The notes below the pieces were generated by a model, which was not told the origin of the DNA, made no database searches, and saw only the letters and a program-made list of their open reading frames with translations. This document shows, piece by piece, positions 6,808-14,905 of a stretch of DNA of 61,800 nt (position 1 is its first letter; the number at the start of each line of letters is the position of its first letter). The stretch is from DATDUW01 sp035290185 (lineage in GTDB: Bacteria; Patescibacteriota; Patescibacteriia; UBA9934; GWF2-40-263): positions 1 to 61,800 of the forward strand of contig DATDUW010000014.1 in the NCBI GenBank assembly GCA_035290185.1, read 5' to 3'. The position numbers were made by a program, and so were the translations under genes.

Positions 6808-8919
6808 ATGAACCGATGGTTTTTGATGGTCGTGGTGGCAATGGCAATGGCAGGATGTCCCGCGATTGACATCGGGGACGGTGTCGGAGGTGGGGATTCA
6901 ATCCAACCTCCGGTTATGACCCCGACCCCGGAGGTTGTCACCCCGACGCCGGTCGAGGAGGAGGTGGACGCGGACGGGGACGGCTACGTGGTCGACGAGG
7001 ACTGCAATGATGCCGATGCCGCGACCTATCCGGGCGCTCCGGAACGGGTCAATGGCCTGGACGATGACTGCGACGGACTGATCGACGACGGGATCGACTG
7101 TGTCGACACGACCCGCCGCGCGACCGAGGTCTGCAATGGCCTGGACGATGACTGCGACGGGGTAGTTGATAACGGTGTGGAGAACACCTACTACCAGGAC
7201 AGCGACGGTGACAACTATGGAAGTGCTGGTGGCGCGACCACAGAGGCCTGCGCGGCCCCTGGTGGTTATGTCGCGGACAGCACGGACTGCGATGACGCGA
7301 GTGTGGGAATCAACCCCGGCGCGACTGAGATCGCTAATGGCCTGGACGACAACTGCAATGGCGCGATCGATGAAGGACTCGAGGGGTTCTGGTACGCTGA
7401 CGCGGATGGCGACGGATATGGAGACCCAGGGGTCGTATTGACCCAGGCTATCCAGCCTGCCGGCTACGTGGCTGATGCCATGGACTGCGACGATACGGAC
7501 GCCACGATCAATCTCGGTGCCGCGGAGGTCTGCGACAGTGTAGATAACAACTGCAACGCCCAGATCGACGAGGGCGTGACGACCACCTTTTACGCGGATT
7601 GTGACCTGGACGGATGGGGCATCAGCTCCACCACCGTTCAGGCTTGCGAACCGCCCCCCGAGGGCTACGCCGGTGTCGCAGGCGACTGCGACGATGGCCG
7701 GCCCACGGTCTACCCGGGTGCGGCCGAGACCTGCGATGGCCTGGACGAAGACTGCGACGGGCAGATCGACGAAGGCGTCACGACCACCTACTACCTGGAC
7801 AGCGACGCTGACGGCTACGGCAACGCCAGCAGGGCGACCACGGCCTGCTCTCAGCCAACCGGCTACGTCACGAACAATACGGACTGCAACGACGCCAGCG
7901 CAACGATCCATCCAGGAGCCACCGAAACCAGCAATGGAATCGATGACGACTGCGACGGGCAGATCGACGAAGGGGTCGCCGTGACCACCTGGTACCGTGA
8001 TGCGGACGGAGACGGATACGGTAGCACGGATGGAACTCCGGCCGCGGGCTACAGTGCTCCGACCGGTTACGTGGCCAGCAGCACGGACTGCGATGACTCC
8101 AACGCAACGATTAGCCCCGACGCAATCGAGATCTGCGACAGCGTGGACAATGACTGCGACGGCGTGGTGGACGAAGGAGAGGAGGCGATGGACAGTCGCC
8201 GCTGGTATCTGGACGTAGATGGGGATGGATACGGGAGCAACGCTATAACCACGGAAACCTGCACCCCCCCTCCGGCAGGCTATGTCGCCAATGGTGGGGA
8301 CTGCAACGACAACAACGCCGCCATCAACCCGGGCGCGATCGAGGTCTGCGACAGTGTTGACAATGACTGCGACGGACTGGTGGACGAGGGGCTCTCATGC
8401 CCCGTGATCACTACCTGGTACGGGGACGTAGACGGCGACGGATATGGCCTTTTGATCGACATGGTCCAGGCCAGCAGCGCTCCGGCCGGGTACGTCGCAA
8501 ACAACACGGACTGCGACGACGCGGATCCTGACACCTATCCCGGAGCCGAAGAAATCGGTGACGGCGTGGACAACGACTGTGATGGACAGGTTGATGAGAG
8601 CGGAGAGATGCTGGTCGAGATCCACATCTCGGGAGGCGGAACCTTCCAAATCTGGTTGGATAATACCAACACGGTAGATCCGGAAGACTGGATCCCCGGG
8701 GTCTTCGACACCGCTACCTCTTCAGATCCGGCTGCCGGCCCGTTCCCCGCCGTGAAGGGGAATATTTTGAAGGTAAACGGCTGGAATGGAATCACATGGC
8801 TCGTGACCGCGACAACCAACTCAATTGTGAGGGTTGTCGTCGCGGGACACGAGGTCCCATTCGAAGCCGTTTCAAATGGTTCAGGTGGGCGAGACGTTCT
8901 TGCTTACCTGAACTGGTAA
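6808..8919 (+). CDS. Large lipoprotein with eight MopE-type metal-binding repeats
   Basis: The ATG at 6808 is chosen because it follows AAAGGAG and starts a lipoprotein signal (MNRWFLMVVVAMAMAGC, lipobox AMAGC). The 703-residue product contains eight units of ~60 residues built as 'W/Y-Y-D-DGDGYG', 'P-GYV----DCDD', 'I-PGA-E-CD--DNDCDG-IDEG', plus one extra half-unit. This is the MopE/Cu-binding_MopE (PF11617-like) pattern, with aspartate loops resembling calcium-binding dockerin or thrombospondin type 3 repeats and two conserved cysteines per unit. The last ~100 residues (EISGG-like, then FQIWLDNTN...) form a separate beta-rich domain. GC content is visibly higher than in neighbouring genes, partly due to Asp, Gly and Ala codons. 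It is probably displayed on the cell surface. Metal identity is not decided by sequence. Confidence 0.85.
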   Translation: MNRWFLMVVVAMAMAGCPAIDIGDGVGGGDSIQPPVMTPTPEVVTPTPVEEEVDADGDGYVVDEDCNDADAATYPGAPERVNGLDDDCDGLIDDGIDCVDTTRRATEVCNGLDDDCDGVVDNGVENTYYQDSDGDNYGSAGGATTEACAAPGGYVADSTDCDDASVGINPGATEIANGLDDNCNGAIDEGLEGFWYADADGDGYGDPGVVLTQAIQPAGYVADAMDCDDTDATINLGAAEVCDSVDNNCNAQIDEGVTTTFYADCDLDGWGISSTTVQACEPPPEGYAGVAGDCDDGRPTVYPGAAETCDGLDEDCDGQIDEGVTTTYYLDSDADGYGNASRATTACSQPTGYVTNNTDCNDASATIHPGATETSNGIDDDCDGQIDEGVAVTTWYRDADGDGYGSTDGTPAAGYSAPTGYVASSTDCDDSNATISPDAIEICDSVDNDCDGVVDEGEEAMDSRRWYLDVDGDGYGSNAITTETCTPPPAGYVANGGDCNDNNAAINPGAIEVCDSVDNDCDGLVDEGLSCPVITTWYGDVDGDGYGLLIDMVQASSAPAGYVANNTDCDDADPDTYPGAEEIGDGVDNDCDGQVDESGEMLVEIHISGGGTFQIWLDNTNTVDPEDWIPGVFDTATSSDPAAGPFPAVKGNILKVNGWNGITWLVTATTNSIVRVVVAGHEVPFEAVSNGSGGRDVLAYLNW

Positions 8920-8944
8920 GCCACCACCCCGTGCCTCTAAAAAT

Positions 8945-8991
8945 GTCGGCTCGCGCTTCTACCAGAGCTCCGAACTCGTGTATGAGCCGAC
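8945..8991 (+). repeat. Inverted repeat after the MopE-type lipoprotein gene
   Basis: GTCGGCTC (8945-8952) pairs with GAGCCGAC (8984-8991) across a 31-nt loop, 25 bp after the stop codon. No T-run follows, so it is a 3'-UTR structure rather than a terminator. Confidence 0.5.
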
Positions 8992-9053
8992 GCCCACCTT
9001 TTGCCTCCTGCTCTCATGCAGTTGCAGGCGAATTCTTCTCCCCTACAAACGTA

Positions 9054-9083
9054 AACTCCAGTGGACTGTCCACTGGAGTTTTT
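9054..9083 (+). terminator. Rho-independent terminator of the MopE-type lipoprotein gene
   Basis: A perfect 12-bp stem (AACTCCAGTGGA / TCCACTGGAGTT) with a 3-nt loop, ending in five T. It closes the plus-strand unit begun at 6557. The 226-bp stretch from the stop codon to the next gene holds nothing else recognisable. Confidence 0.88.
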
Positions 9084-9145
9084 AAATTCCATTTTCGTGA
9101 GACCCCTCCCAACCTCCCCTTGAGTAAGGGGAGGAGACTCTCATC

Positions 9146-9688
9146 TCAACCCTCGTCCAAATCTTCCAGAGAAAATCCTAACTCTTTGAAAATCAGATTT
9201 CTTAGATGAATGCCGCCGATGAACAGCACAGCATCTACGGTCTGTCCGGTTTTAAAAGCCCCTTCTTTCAAAGAATCCAGAATTTCAGGATGCCTGTTTG
9301 GCAGCTCAGAAACAGCTGCTAAAATAGCCTGTTCTGCATCATAGGCATTCGTCAAATTCTGCCCTTTTATTGTCTCGAAAAATTCATTTTTTTTGTTTTC
9401 AATCACGCCCTGAATACCGCTTTCTTCTAAAATACGCTTTCCCAAATCATTGAGCTGCCTTGGGGAATTCGTCGGAGCGAATTTATCCTGCCAGAGCGTT
9501 TCAACACGGTCTTCAACGATGCCAAAACGCACGACAAGGTCTTGAAGAGTCGGTTTTATTTCCGCGTCGAATTCTTCCTTGATCGAATCGAGTAATTGAA
9601 GCTTCCTTCCAATATCAAGAAGAGCGATACAAAGCGTTGGAAGCCCAATCGCAACAATTCCTGTATTAATCCATTCTAAGGGGGTCAT
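9146..9688 (-). CDS. Membrane-anchored protein of unknown function
   Basis: A 180-residue protein. Residues ~8-27 (NTGIVAIGLPTLCIALLDIG) form one transmembrane helix. The rest is soluble and largely helical, with a predicted coiled-coil-like stretch (KLQLLDSIKEEFDAEIKPTL) followed by FAPTNSPRQLNDLGKRILEESG. The 'SPRQLNDLGKRIL' segment recurs in hypothetical membrane-anchored proteins of many bacteria, but no function is known to me. It is a single gene facing the MopE-type lipoprotein gene; the upstream 439 bp holds the structured 3' region of pgi. No catalytic motif is visible. Confidence 0.7.
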   Translation of the reverse strand: MTPLEWINTGIVAIGLPTLCIALLDIGRKLQLLDSIKEEFDAEIKPTLQDLVVRFGIVEDRVETLWQDKFAPTNSPRQLNDLGKRILEESGIQGVIENKKNEFFETIKGQNLTNAYDAEQAILAAVSELPNRHPEILDSLKEGAFKTGQTVDAVLFIGGIHLRNLIFKELGFSLEDLDEG

Positions 9689-9751
9689 AGTTTTTTTACT
9701 TTACCTTTCCTGATCCGAAAAATCAAACGCGTTACGGGGCAGGGAAGAAAC

Positions 9752-9788
9752 AAAAAAACGCCCGCTCTCACTTGCAAGGAGGCGGGCG
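9752..9788 (-). terminator. Rho-independent terminator downstream of pgi
   Basis: On the minus strand a 7-bp GC stem (CGCCCGC / GCGGGCG) with a 16-nt loop is followed by seven T. It implies that a minus-strand transcript runs through 10127-9752, i.e. a ~375-nt pgi 3' region or a separate RNA. Confidence 0.85.
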
Positions 9789-9796
9789 GGAAAAGG

Positions 9797-9885
9797 GGAC
9801 GCATCTTTTTTCTGAAACCAGTCTCCAGGGAGGAGGGGGCAACAAAAATCTTCCTGGAGATCGGGGATCGGAAGAGGATGCGTCC
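9797..9885 (-). ncRNA. Putative structured RNA between pgi and its terminator
   Basis: Nested perfect arms GGACGCATC (9877-9885, minus-strand sense) with GATGCGTCC (9797-9805), and inside them TCTCCAGG (9853-9860) with CCTGGAGA (9822-9829). Further hairpins lie upstream at ~10020-10070 and ~9960-9990. No convincing open frame exists on either strand. I compared the 9790-10100 stretch by eye with tmRNA, RNase P, SRP and 6S signatures and found none. It may be a processed 3'-UTR RNA or an independent ncRNA; the boundaries are uncertain. Confidence 0.45.
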
Positions 9886-10088
9886 AGAATTGGGCAACTT
9901 CTTATGGAGAGCGCTGACGCTTTTTTGCAGACTCGCCAGATGAAATGCCCTAAGAGAAAGAAGGAAGCGCAGACTGCGTCTACTGTGAACGTGTGCACCG
10001 CCTCAGCACATCGTGGAGAACGTTTCCTTCTTGAGGGAAAGGGAATCACACTCCCAGAAACATGTCAATCTTCGGAGGAATAAAGATA

Positions 10089-10116
10089 GTGTCGTACAAT
10101 GTATCTTAGGCGACAC
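10089..10116. repeat. Inverted repeat just after the pgi stop codon
   Basis: GTGTCG and CGACAC enclose 16 nt that contain a smaller TACA/TGTA palindrome. It could be a weak terminator or a protein site; it lacks a T-run. Confidence 0.4.
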
Positions 10117-10127
10117 TTAACTTCTTT

Positions 10128-11444
10128 TTACGTTCTTTCAGACAACATTTTTCTGATCTCCTTTTTTCCTGCTTCAACTCCTGGTTGGTCGTAAGCATTG
10201 ACTCCAAACAGCTGAGCGATAAGGGCCGTGGCGAGTTCAAAAAATTGGAAGAGTGCTCCTAAGGATTCCGGAGACAAGTTTGGAATGATCAAAGTTCCGT
10301 TTGGACGACGATCGTCAAAGAGAGCTTGAGCCGTCCCCAGATGTTCCATCCGCAAAATTTCTCCAAGATCCATTCCGGAAGCCTTTTTCATTTCCGGAAT
10401 CAACGCTCCGGCATTCTTTGCTATGGGAACGGCCTTAGAAAATTTTTCAACGCCAAGAAAGGTCACGAGCTTATTATCGGGACCTTCATGATAGAGCTGG
10501 ATTTGGGAATGTTGATCTGCAGGACCCAGTGAAGCAACCGGTGTCGGACCCACGTTTTTTCCGTCTTTTCTTTTTCCGAGGGATTCGGCCCATAGCTGGC
10601 GGTACCAGGAAGCAAAACCGGAAAGGACCGGCACATATGGCATGAGCACGTGAATATTTCTTCCGAATTTCGTGGAGGAAAGATAGTGTAGAGCCGCGAA
10701 TTGGGCAGCCATGTGATCCGGGCCTTCGGACCGATAGGTTTCTTCGATCCAGCGCCCGCCGCGTAAAAGCCCCAGGACATCGATGCCGGCGCAGGCAGCC
10801 GGAAACAGACTGACAACGGAAAGAACGGAAAAACGTCCGTCGACGTTTGCTGGGTGTGGAAGGAGTTCAAAACGTTCTTTTTTTGCCAAAGCATAGAGAG
10901 GACTGCGGGTGTCTGTTTCGGTCGTGACGACCACGTGGCGTTGATAACCTTTTTTTCCAAGAGCCCGAACCATCCAGGGTTGCAAAGCGAGAAAATTTAC
11001 AAGCGGTTCAAGTGTTTTTCCGGATTTTGAAACTACATGGACCAACGTCCGCTTCCAGGCTGATTTTGGCTGATGAGCCCAGGTCCAGACCGTCTGTGGA
11101 TCTGGATTATCGAGGACAGAAAGGCTCATTCCTCCCCTGCCCCGTCCAAGCGCCTGAGAAAGGGCTTTCGTCCCCAGGGCTGAACCCCCGATGCCGATCA
11201 CAAGTAGATTCGTAAATGATCGCTGTAAATCCTTGGCGCGCGCCGTTATTTTTTGCGCATCTTTTTCCTGAAACGGAAGATCTTCCCATCCCTGTTCTCC
11301 ATTTTTTCGAAGCGTGTCAATGGCAACGGCGGCTTGGAGCAACCGGCTCCGAAGAAATTTTACATCCCGCAAACCCAATCCAGAATTTTTTGGATGGGTT
11401 TGAAACAGGAAGGTCGGATCATAGGTGAGAAAAGGAGCGATCAT
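10128..11444 (-). CDS. pgi: Glucose-6-phosphate isomerase
   Basis: Interconverts glucose 6-phosphate and fructose 6-phosphate in the cytosol. The 438-residue protein shows the phosphosugar-isomerase motifs GIGGSALGTKAL (about residue 85) and SKSGKTLEPLV (about 140), in which Ser and Thr hold the phosphate, and DQPGVEAGKK near the C-terminus (catalytic Lys). The ATG at 11444 (MIAPFLTYDPTF) is chosen because earlier in-frame ATGs up to 11516 would overlap the upstream gene by ~58 bp; from 11444 the gap is 13 bp. It is the last gene of a unit starting at greA/lysS or the FtsQ-like gene. It is shorter than E. coli Pgi and resembles the compact ~440-aa bacterial form. Confidence 0.95.
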   Translation of the reverse strand: MIAPFLTYDPTFLFQTHPKNSGLGLRDVKFLRSRLLQAAVAIDTLRKNGEQGWEDLPFQEKDAQKITARAKDLQRSFTNLLVIGIGGSALGTKALSQALGRGRGGMSLSVLDNPDPQTVWTWAHQPKSAWKRTLVHVVSKSGKTLEPLVNFLALQPWMVRALGKKGYQRHVVVTTETDTRSPLYALAKKERFELLPHPANVDGRFSVLSVVSLFPAACAGIDVLGLLRGGRWIEETYRSEGPDHMAAQFAALHYLSSTKFGRNIHVLMPYVPVLSGFASWYRQLWAESLGKRKDGKNVGPTPVASLGPADQHSQIQLYHEGPDNKLVTFLGVEKFSKAVPIAKNAGALIPEMKKASGMDLGEILRMEHLGTAQALFDDRRPNGTLIIPNLSPESLGALFQFFELATALIAQLFGVNAYDQPGVEAGKKEIRKMLSERT

Positions 11445-11457
11445 AGGAGTGCATCGA

Positions 11458-12375
11458 TCATTTATAATACACATGATCGTCAAAACGGAGGTCAACGTAG
11501 TGCAGATTTGATACATCTGTTATTTCCTCTCGCAGGACAACGGCCAGATGGTCGGCTTGGCGGTTCACATCCTGAATCGGATCAAAAAGGAGATCATAGC
11601 CTTTATCCGTTTCTGCTGTCATCCATGTTCCAAGGGTTGAATCAAGACGGAGGGAACGGATTCCTATCCCCAATTCTCGCAAACGCATTTCAAATTGCTC
11701 AACACCCTTCCAAGAAATTTCCGTTAAAACCGTCGCACCGGCCCGCGTCGGACGTATGGAAAGATCTGTTAAAGAAAGATAGGGGACGGGCTTCGGGGGC
11801 ACCTGACCCTCGCGGAACGGCCCATAAGGTTGGGGGGCGGCGAAAAAGTCTGTTGTCTCTTCCACGTGTAATTCTCGAATAATGGTTCCGTGTCCGTCAA
11901 CCAAAAAGGTCTTTTCACCGGATTTCCAAAGAAAGGCTGTTCGCTTTTCTTCCACACGAATGAAGAGAAGAGGCGGGTCGCTTCGGATTTCCAATGAGGC
12001 AAAAGAAAACGACCGTTCCAAACGCTGTCTCAATACGTCTTCGCGGAAAAAGAGACGGTGGGAAGGATGGAAGAAGAACCACACACTGGAATCCAAATAT
12101 TCCTCCGCTTCAACCCGAATTTCGCGCGGGGGAAGAAATATCGTTCCTTCTACACGGATCTCCGTCAGAAGAAAAGCCGGGGCCGTGCATAGAAAACTTC
12201 CGATGGCAATGGCCATGCCGATTCCAGCTCCCGCCAACGCAAAGACCGTCAAATTTCGCTTTTGTCGGTTCGGAAAAAGAGGATTGCGGAAAGGCCGTTC
12301 CTCATAGCGCGCCCGCGTAGCGCGACGGAAGTAGTCGCGCTTGTGCCGGAGATGCGGCCGGCCAAGGGAGACCAT
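11458..12375 (-). CDS. FtsQ/DivIB-like cell-division protein (POTRA domain)
   Basis: A 305-residue bitopic membrane protein. A basic cytoplasmic N-terminus (residues 1-40, many Arg) precedes one transmembrane helix (NLTVFALAGAGIGMAIAIGS), then an FtsQ-type POTRA segment starting FLLTEIRVEGTIFLPPREIR. Downstream, PPLLFIRVEEKRTAFLW and FLVDGHGTIIRE follow the FtsQ pattern ('-p-tl-I-v-Er-p-a-w' and 'lvD--G-v'). It would sit in the divisome bridging the early and late proteins. It is followed 13 bp later by pgi and is preceded by the nucleotidyltransferase gene, not by the usual mur-fts neighbours, so the assignment rests on fold features. Confidence 0.72.
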   Translation of the reverse strand: MVSLGRPHLRHKRDYFRRATRARYEERPFRNPLFPNRQKRNLTVFALAGAGIGMAIAIGSFLCTAPAFLLTEIRVEGTIFLPPREIRVEAEEYLDSSVWFFFHPSHRLFFREDVLRQRLERSFSFASLEIRSDPPLLFIRVEEKRTAFLWKSGEKTFLVDGHGTIIRELHVEETTDFFAAPQPYGPFREGQVPPKPVPYLSLTDLSIRPTRAGATVLTEISWKGVEQFEMRLRELGIGIRSLRLDSTLGTWMTAETDKGYDLLFDPIQDVNRQADHLAVVLREEITDVSNLHYVDLRFDDHVYYK

Positions 12376-12417
12376 AGAAAAATGACGCCGTTTAGGGGGA
12401 AAAAGATTTTTTAAAGC

Positions 12418-12828
12418 CTACACCCGATCCAAAAGGGACGATTTAAATTTTTCCGGATGATAGGCAGGAAGCCGAAGGATTTCAGCCTTTAATCCGATCT
12501 TTTTACAAGCCTCTGCTAGCCCGTCCGTAAAGGATTGTTGGTCGTAACCGAGACAGATAGTCTCAGGACGATGTTCCGTCAGGACGGCATATTTATCGCC
12601 TATTGATCCAAGGACAGCATCATAGCCAGCTTCCCGCAACGTCTGAAGACGTTCCTCTTCGTTGCGAACAGGACGGTGTCCCTTCACCTGACGAACGGTC
12701 TGATCACGTGCAATCACGACAACAAGTTTCTCTCCGTACGTTTTGGCAGATTCAAGAAAAAATTTATGGCCGGGATGAAAGCCGTCAAATGTTCCGAAGA
12801 CAAGGACGCGTTTTCGTGCGGACGGCAT
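12418..12828 (-). CDS. Cytidylyltransferase-like nucleotidyltransferase
   Basis: A 136-residue single-domain member of the HxGH nucleotidyltransferase superfamily. The start at 12828 (MPSARKRVLVFGTFDGFHPG) puts the HPGH motif at about residue 18, where the family has it. The second motif appears as DYAVLxxxxDKY-like text around GSIGDKYAVL, and ICLGYDQQS matches 'I-LGyDq' of FAD synthase/TagD-type enzymes. Members transfer CMP or AMP to small phosphates (glycerol 3-phosphate, FMN, pantetheine phosphate). The length and LGYDQ fit FMN adenylyltransferase or glycerol-3-phosphate cytidylyltransferase-like forms common in archaea and CPR; the substrate cannot be set. It overlaps nothing and follows lysS by 22 bp. 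Confidence 0.8.
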   Translation of the reverse strand: MPSARKRVLVFGTFDGFHPGHKFFLESAKTYGEKLVVVIARDQTVRQVKGHRPVRNEEERLQTLREAGYDAVLGSIGDKYAVLTEHRPETICLGYDQQSFTDGLAEACKKIGLKAEILRLPAYHPEKFKSSLLDRV

Positions 12829-12850
12829 AGGTTGTCTCTCGTTTTTTGCT

Positions 12851-14350
12851 TTACGCGACGGGTTCTGAAGCAACCGCGGCATTTTCCGGCCTTAAGGTGG
12901 GAAACAAAATGACTTCTTTTAAATTTCCGGAATTTGTCAGGAGAGCTACCAGGCGGTCGATCCCAATACCAAAACCTGCATTAGGAGGCATGCCACGCTT
13001 CATGGCTTCTACATAGTCCTCATCACCAAATTGGGCCTCCTTGTCGCCGTGTTGACGTGCTTCTTCCTGCTGTCGAAAACGTTCTTCCTGATCTATTGGA
13101 TCGTTGAGTTCGGAAAACGCCTTGATGATTTCTTCCCCTCCCCCACACACAAGCTGGAACATTTCTACATAGCGCGAATCTTCAATTTTGCGCTTGGCTA
13201 AGGGAGAAAGGTCAGACGGATAATCAATGAGGTAGATTGGTTGGATAAGGTTAGGACGCACCGTCTGCTTGTAAAGGCGGTCAACGATCGTTCCGTAGCT
13301 GTCAGAAACACCAATCGGCACCCTGAGCTTAAGGACCGCTTTGGCCAGACGTTCTCTGTCTGGATAATCTTCTAGATCTAACTGAGCGTATTTCAGGATA
13401 GCATCGCGATAAGGGAGTCTCGGCCAAGGAGGCGTAAAGTCCATTTCGTATTGCTTAAACGGAACATGTGCCGGATCCAGGCCGGCTGCACGGATCGATT
13501 CAACCGTAAGATTTTCTAAAAATTCCATCAGTTCTCGATAATCCATGTAGGCCGCATACCCTTCCACCTGCGTAAATTCGGGATTGTGCGAGTGATCGAT
13601 CCCCTCGTTGCGGAAGCAGCGGGCAAATTCGAACACGCGTTCATAACCACCCACGAGTAACCGTTTTAAATAAAGCTCTGGGGCAATGCGTAAATACAAA
13701 TTTGCGTCAAGCGCATGGTGGTGTGTTACGAACGGTTGGGCATTGGCGCCTCCAGGAACAGCTTGAAGTATCGGTGTCTCGACCTCAAGGAATCCGTGTT
13801 CATCGAGAGAGTGCCGGATAGCGGAAACAATGTGTGCCCGTACGCGAAAAATTTGTCGAACAGACTCATTTGCTAGCAGGTCTAAATAGCGTTTACGGTA
13901 ACGAACCTCTGTATCCGTCAATCCGTGCCATTTTTCTGGAAGCGGCAAGAGGGCTTTGGCAATAATATGACAGGCACTGACAGCGAGTGAACGTTCACCC
14001 TTCTGTGTAGTAAACGGGCTGCCGCACGCTTCAAGAAAATCCCCCACATCGACCGTTTCATGAAAGGCCTCGTAGGCTTCCGTTCCAATCACGTCGCGTT
14101 TGAGAACAAGTTGAACGTGGCCGGTTCCGTCCTCAAGATGAAGAAAGGTGAGACCCCCATGCTTGCGCAGGGTACGGACACGACCCACCAGAGTCGCGAC
14201 CACCCCCCCTCTTTCCAATTCTTCGTACATGTTAAGATAGGCAGCTGTTGTGTGGGTTCGCGTGACACGCGATGGGTAGGGGTCCTGCCCCAGCGCACGG
14301 ACTTTCTCCAGGCGTAAACGCCTGGTCGTTTCTTCCTCCGTCATGGACAT
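12851..14350 (-). CDS. lysS: Lysyl-tRNA synthetase, class II
   Basis: Charges tRNA-Lys. The start at 14350 (MSMTEEETTRRL) lies 4 bp after the greA stop; longer in-frame starts would overlap greA. The 499-residue protein has the N-terminal OB anticodon-binding domain (VGRVRTLRKHGGLTFLHLED), then class II motif 1 region (YRKRYLDLLANESVRQIFRV), motif 2 (FARCFRNEGIDHSHNPEF) and motif 3 (NAGFGIGIDRLVALLT) with the catalytic Arg. Length is normal for bacterial LysRS. Organised in an operon greA-lysS-nucleotidyltransferase. The last residues (EPVA) run almost into the next gene. Confidence 0.97.
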   Translation of the reverse strand: MSMTEEETTRRLRLEKVRALGQDPYPSRVTRTHTTAAYLNMYEELERGGVVATLVGRVRTLRKHGGLTFLHLEDGTGHVQLVLKRDVIGTEAYEAFHETVDVGDFLEACGSPFTTQKGERSLAVSACHIIAKALLPLPEKWHGLTDTEVRYRKRYLDLLANESVRQIFRVRAHIVSAIRHSLDEHGFLEVETPILQAVPGGANAQPFVTHHHALDANLYLRIAPELYLKRLLVGGYERVFEFARCFRNEGIDHSHNPEFTQVEGYAAYMDYRELMEFLENLTVESIRAAGLDPAHVPFKQYEMDFTPPWPRLPYRDAILKYAQLDLEDYPDRERLAKAVLKLRVPIGVSDSYGTIVDRLYKQTVRPNLIQPIYLIDYPSDLSPLAKRKIEDSRYVEMFQLVCGGGEEIIKAFSELNDPIDQEERFRQQEEARQHGDKEAQFGDEDYVEAMKRGMPPNAGFGIGIDRLVALLTNSGNLKEVILFPTLRPENAAVASEPVA

Positions 14351-14354
14351 AGGA

Positions 14355-14810
14355 TTATTTGATAGCGATAACAACGTAGAGGATTCGCCCGGACGGAACC
14401 ACGATCTCAACTGTCTCTCCGACTCGGTGACCTAAGAAAGCCTGTCCTAAAGGCGATTCATTACTGATTTTTCCTGCAAGCGGGTCTGCCTCGGTCGAGC
14501 CAACGATCTGATAGATTTTGCGTTTGTCCCCGGCTTCCGCTTCGAAGGTACAGCCAACGGAGATAAGATCACCCCCGATTTTTTCCTCAACGATGACGGC
14601 ATCCTTGAGCATATCTTGAAGCTGTACGATGCGCGCGTCATTGAACGCGCGCTGCTCCATAGCCTCATGATACTCGAAATTTTCCGAAAGGTCTCCGAGA
14701 TCCTTCGCTACCTCAATTTTATTGGCAATTTCACGACGCAAAATCGTGCGGCGGTTTTCCAATTCTTTTTTGCATTCCTCGAGCGCTTTTTTTGAAAGAT
14801 AAACGGGCAT
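14355..14810 (-). CDS. greA: Transcription elongation factor GreA
   Basis: A 151-residue GreA: N-terminal coiled coil (KALEECKKELENRRTILRRE) whose tip carries the acidic pair in DLGDLSENFEYHEAM (the D and E that stimulate RNA cleavage in backtracked RNA polymerase), and the C-terminal FKBP-like domain (YQIVGSTEADP, ISNESPLGQAFLGHRVGE). The greA promoter lies inside the end of the upstream acyltransferase gene, and a terminator-like hairpin sits between promoter and ATG, only 7 nt from the start codon. There is no clear Shine-Dalgarno between hairpin and ATG. Control of greA by attenuation or autoregulation is therefore plausible. Confidence 0.96.
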   Translation of the reverse strand: MPVYLSKKALEECKKELENRRTILRREIANKIEVAKDLGDLSENFEYHEAMEQRAFNDARIVQLQDMLKDAVIVEEKIGGDLISVGCTFEAEAGDKRKIYQIVGSTEADPLAGKISNESPLGQAFLGHRVGETVEIVVPSGRILYVVIAIK

Positions 14811-14817
14811 ACGGCTT

Positions 14818-14837
14818 AAAAACCGGCCTTAGGCCGG
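14818..14837 (-). terminator. Terminator-like hairpin in the greA leader
   Basis: Minus strand: CCGGCC-TAA-GGCCGG followed by five T, ending 7 nt before the greA ATG. It can end the upstream five-gene operon, and it is also inside the leader made from the greA promoter at 14878-14905, so it must be read through for greA expression. Confidence 0.75.
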
Positions 14838-14877
14838 GATTGAAATTCTCAGAAAGTGATGTCGGGTGGTAAAAACC

Positions 14878-14905
14878 AGTATATCGTCGGGTTTGTCTCT
14901 GTCAA
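14878..14905 (-). promoter_or_regulatory. greA promoter
   Basis: TTGACA and TATACT (minus strand) with a 16-bp spacer, overlapping the last codons of the acyltransferase gene. The start would be near 14871, giving a ~60-nt leader with a hairpin. Confidence 0.85.

Noticed and set aside
6898..7911. 337-codon minus-strand frame opposite the MopE-type gene
   Set aside because: A shadow caused by repetitive GC-rich codons; the plus strand has signal peptide, ribosome site, promoter and terminator.
6961..8610. CRISPR or simple tandem DNA repeat in the MopE-type gene
   Set aside because: The periodicity is at protein level with diverged DNA and continuous coding frame; no spacer-repeat layout.
9772..10083. 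103-codon plus-strand frame (and a 93-codon minus-strand frame) in the pgi 3' region
   Set aside because: Composition reflects the inverted repeats; no Shine-Dalgarno or family resemblance; the region looks like structured RNA.
9790..10100. tmRNA, RNase P, SRP or 6S RNA
   Set aside because: None of the signature sequences (tRNA-like ends, GAGGAAAGTCC, GGAAGGAAGCA-type loop) was found; left as a structured RNA of unknown class.
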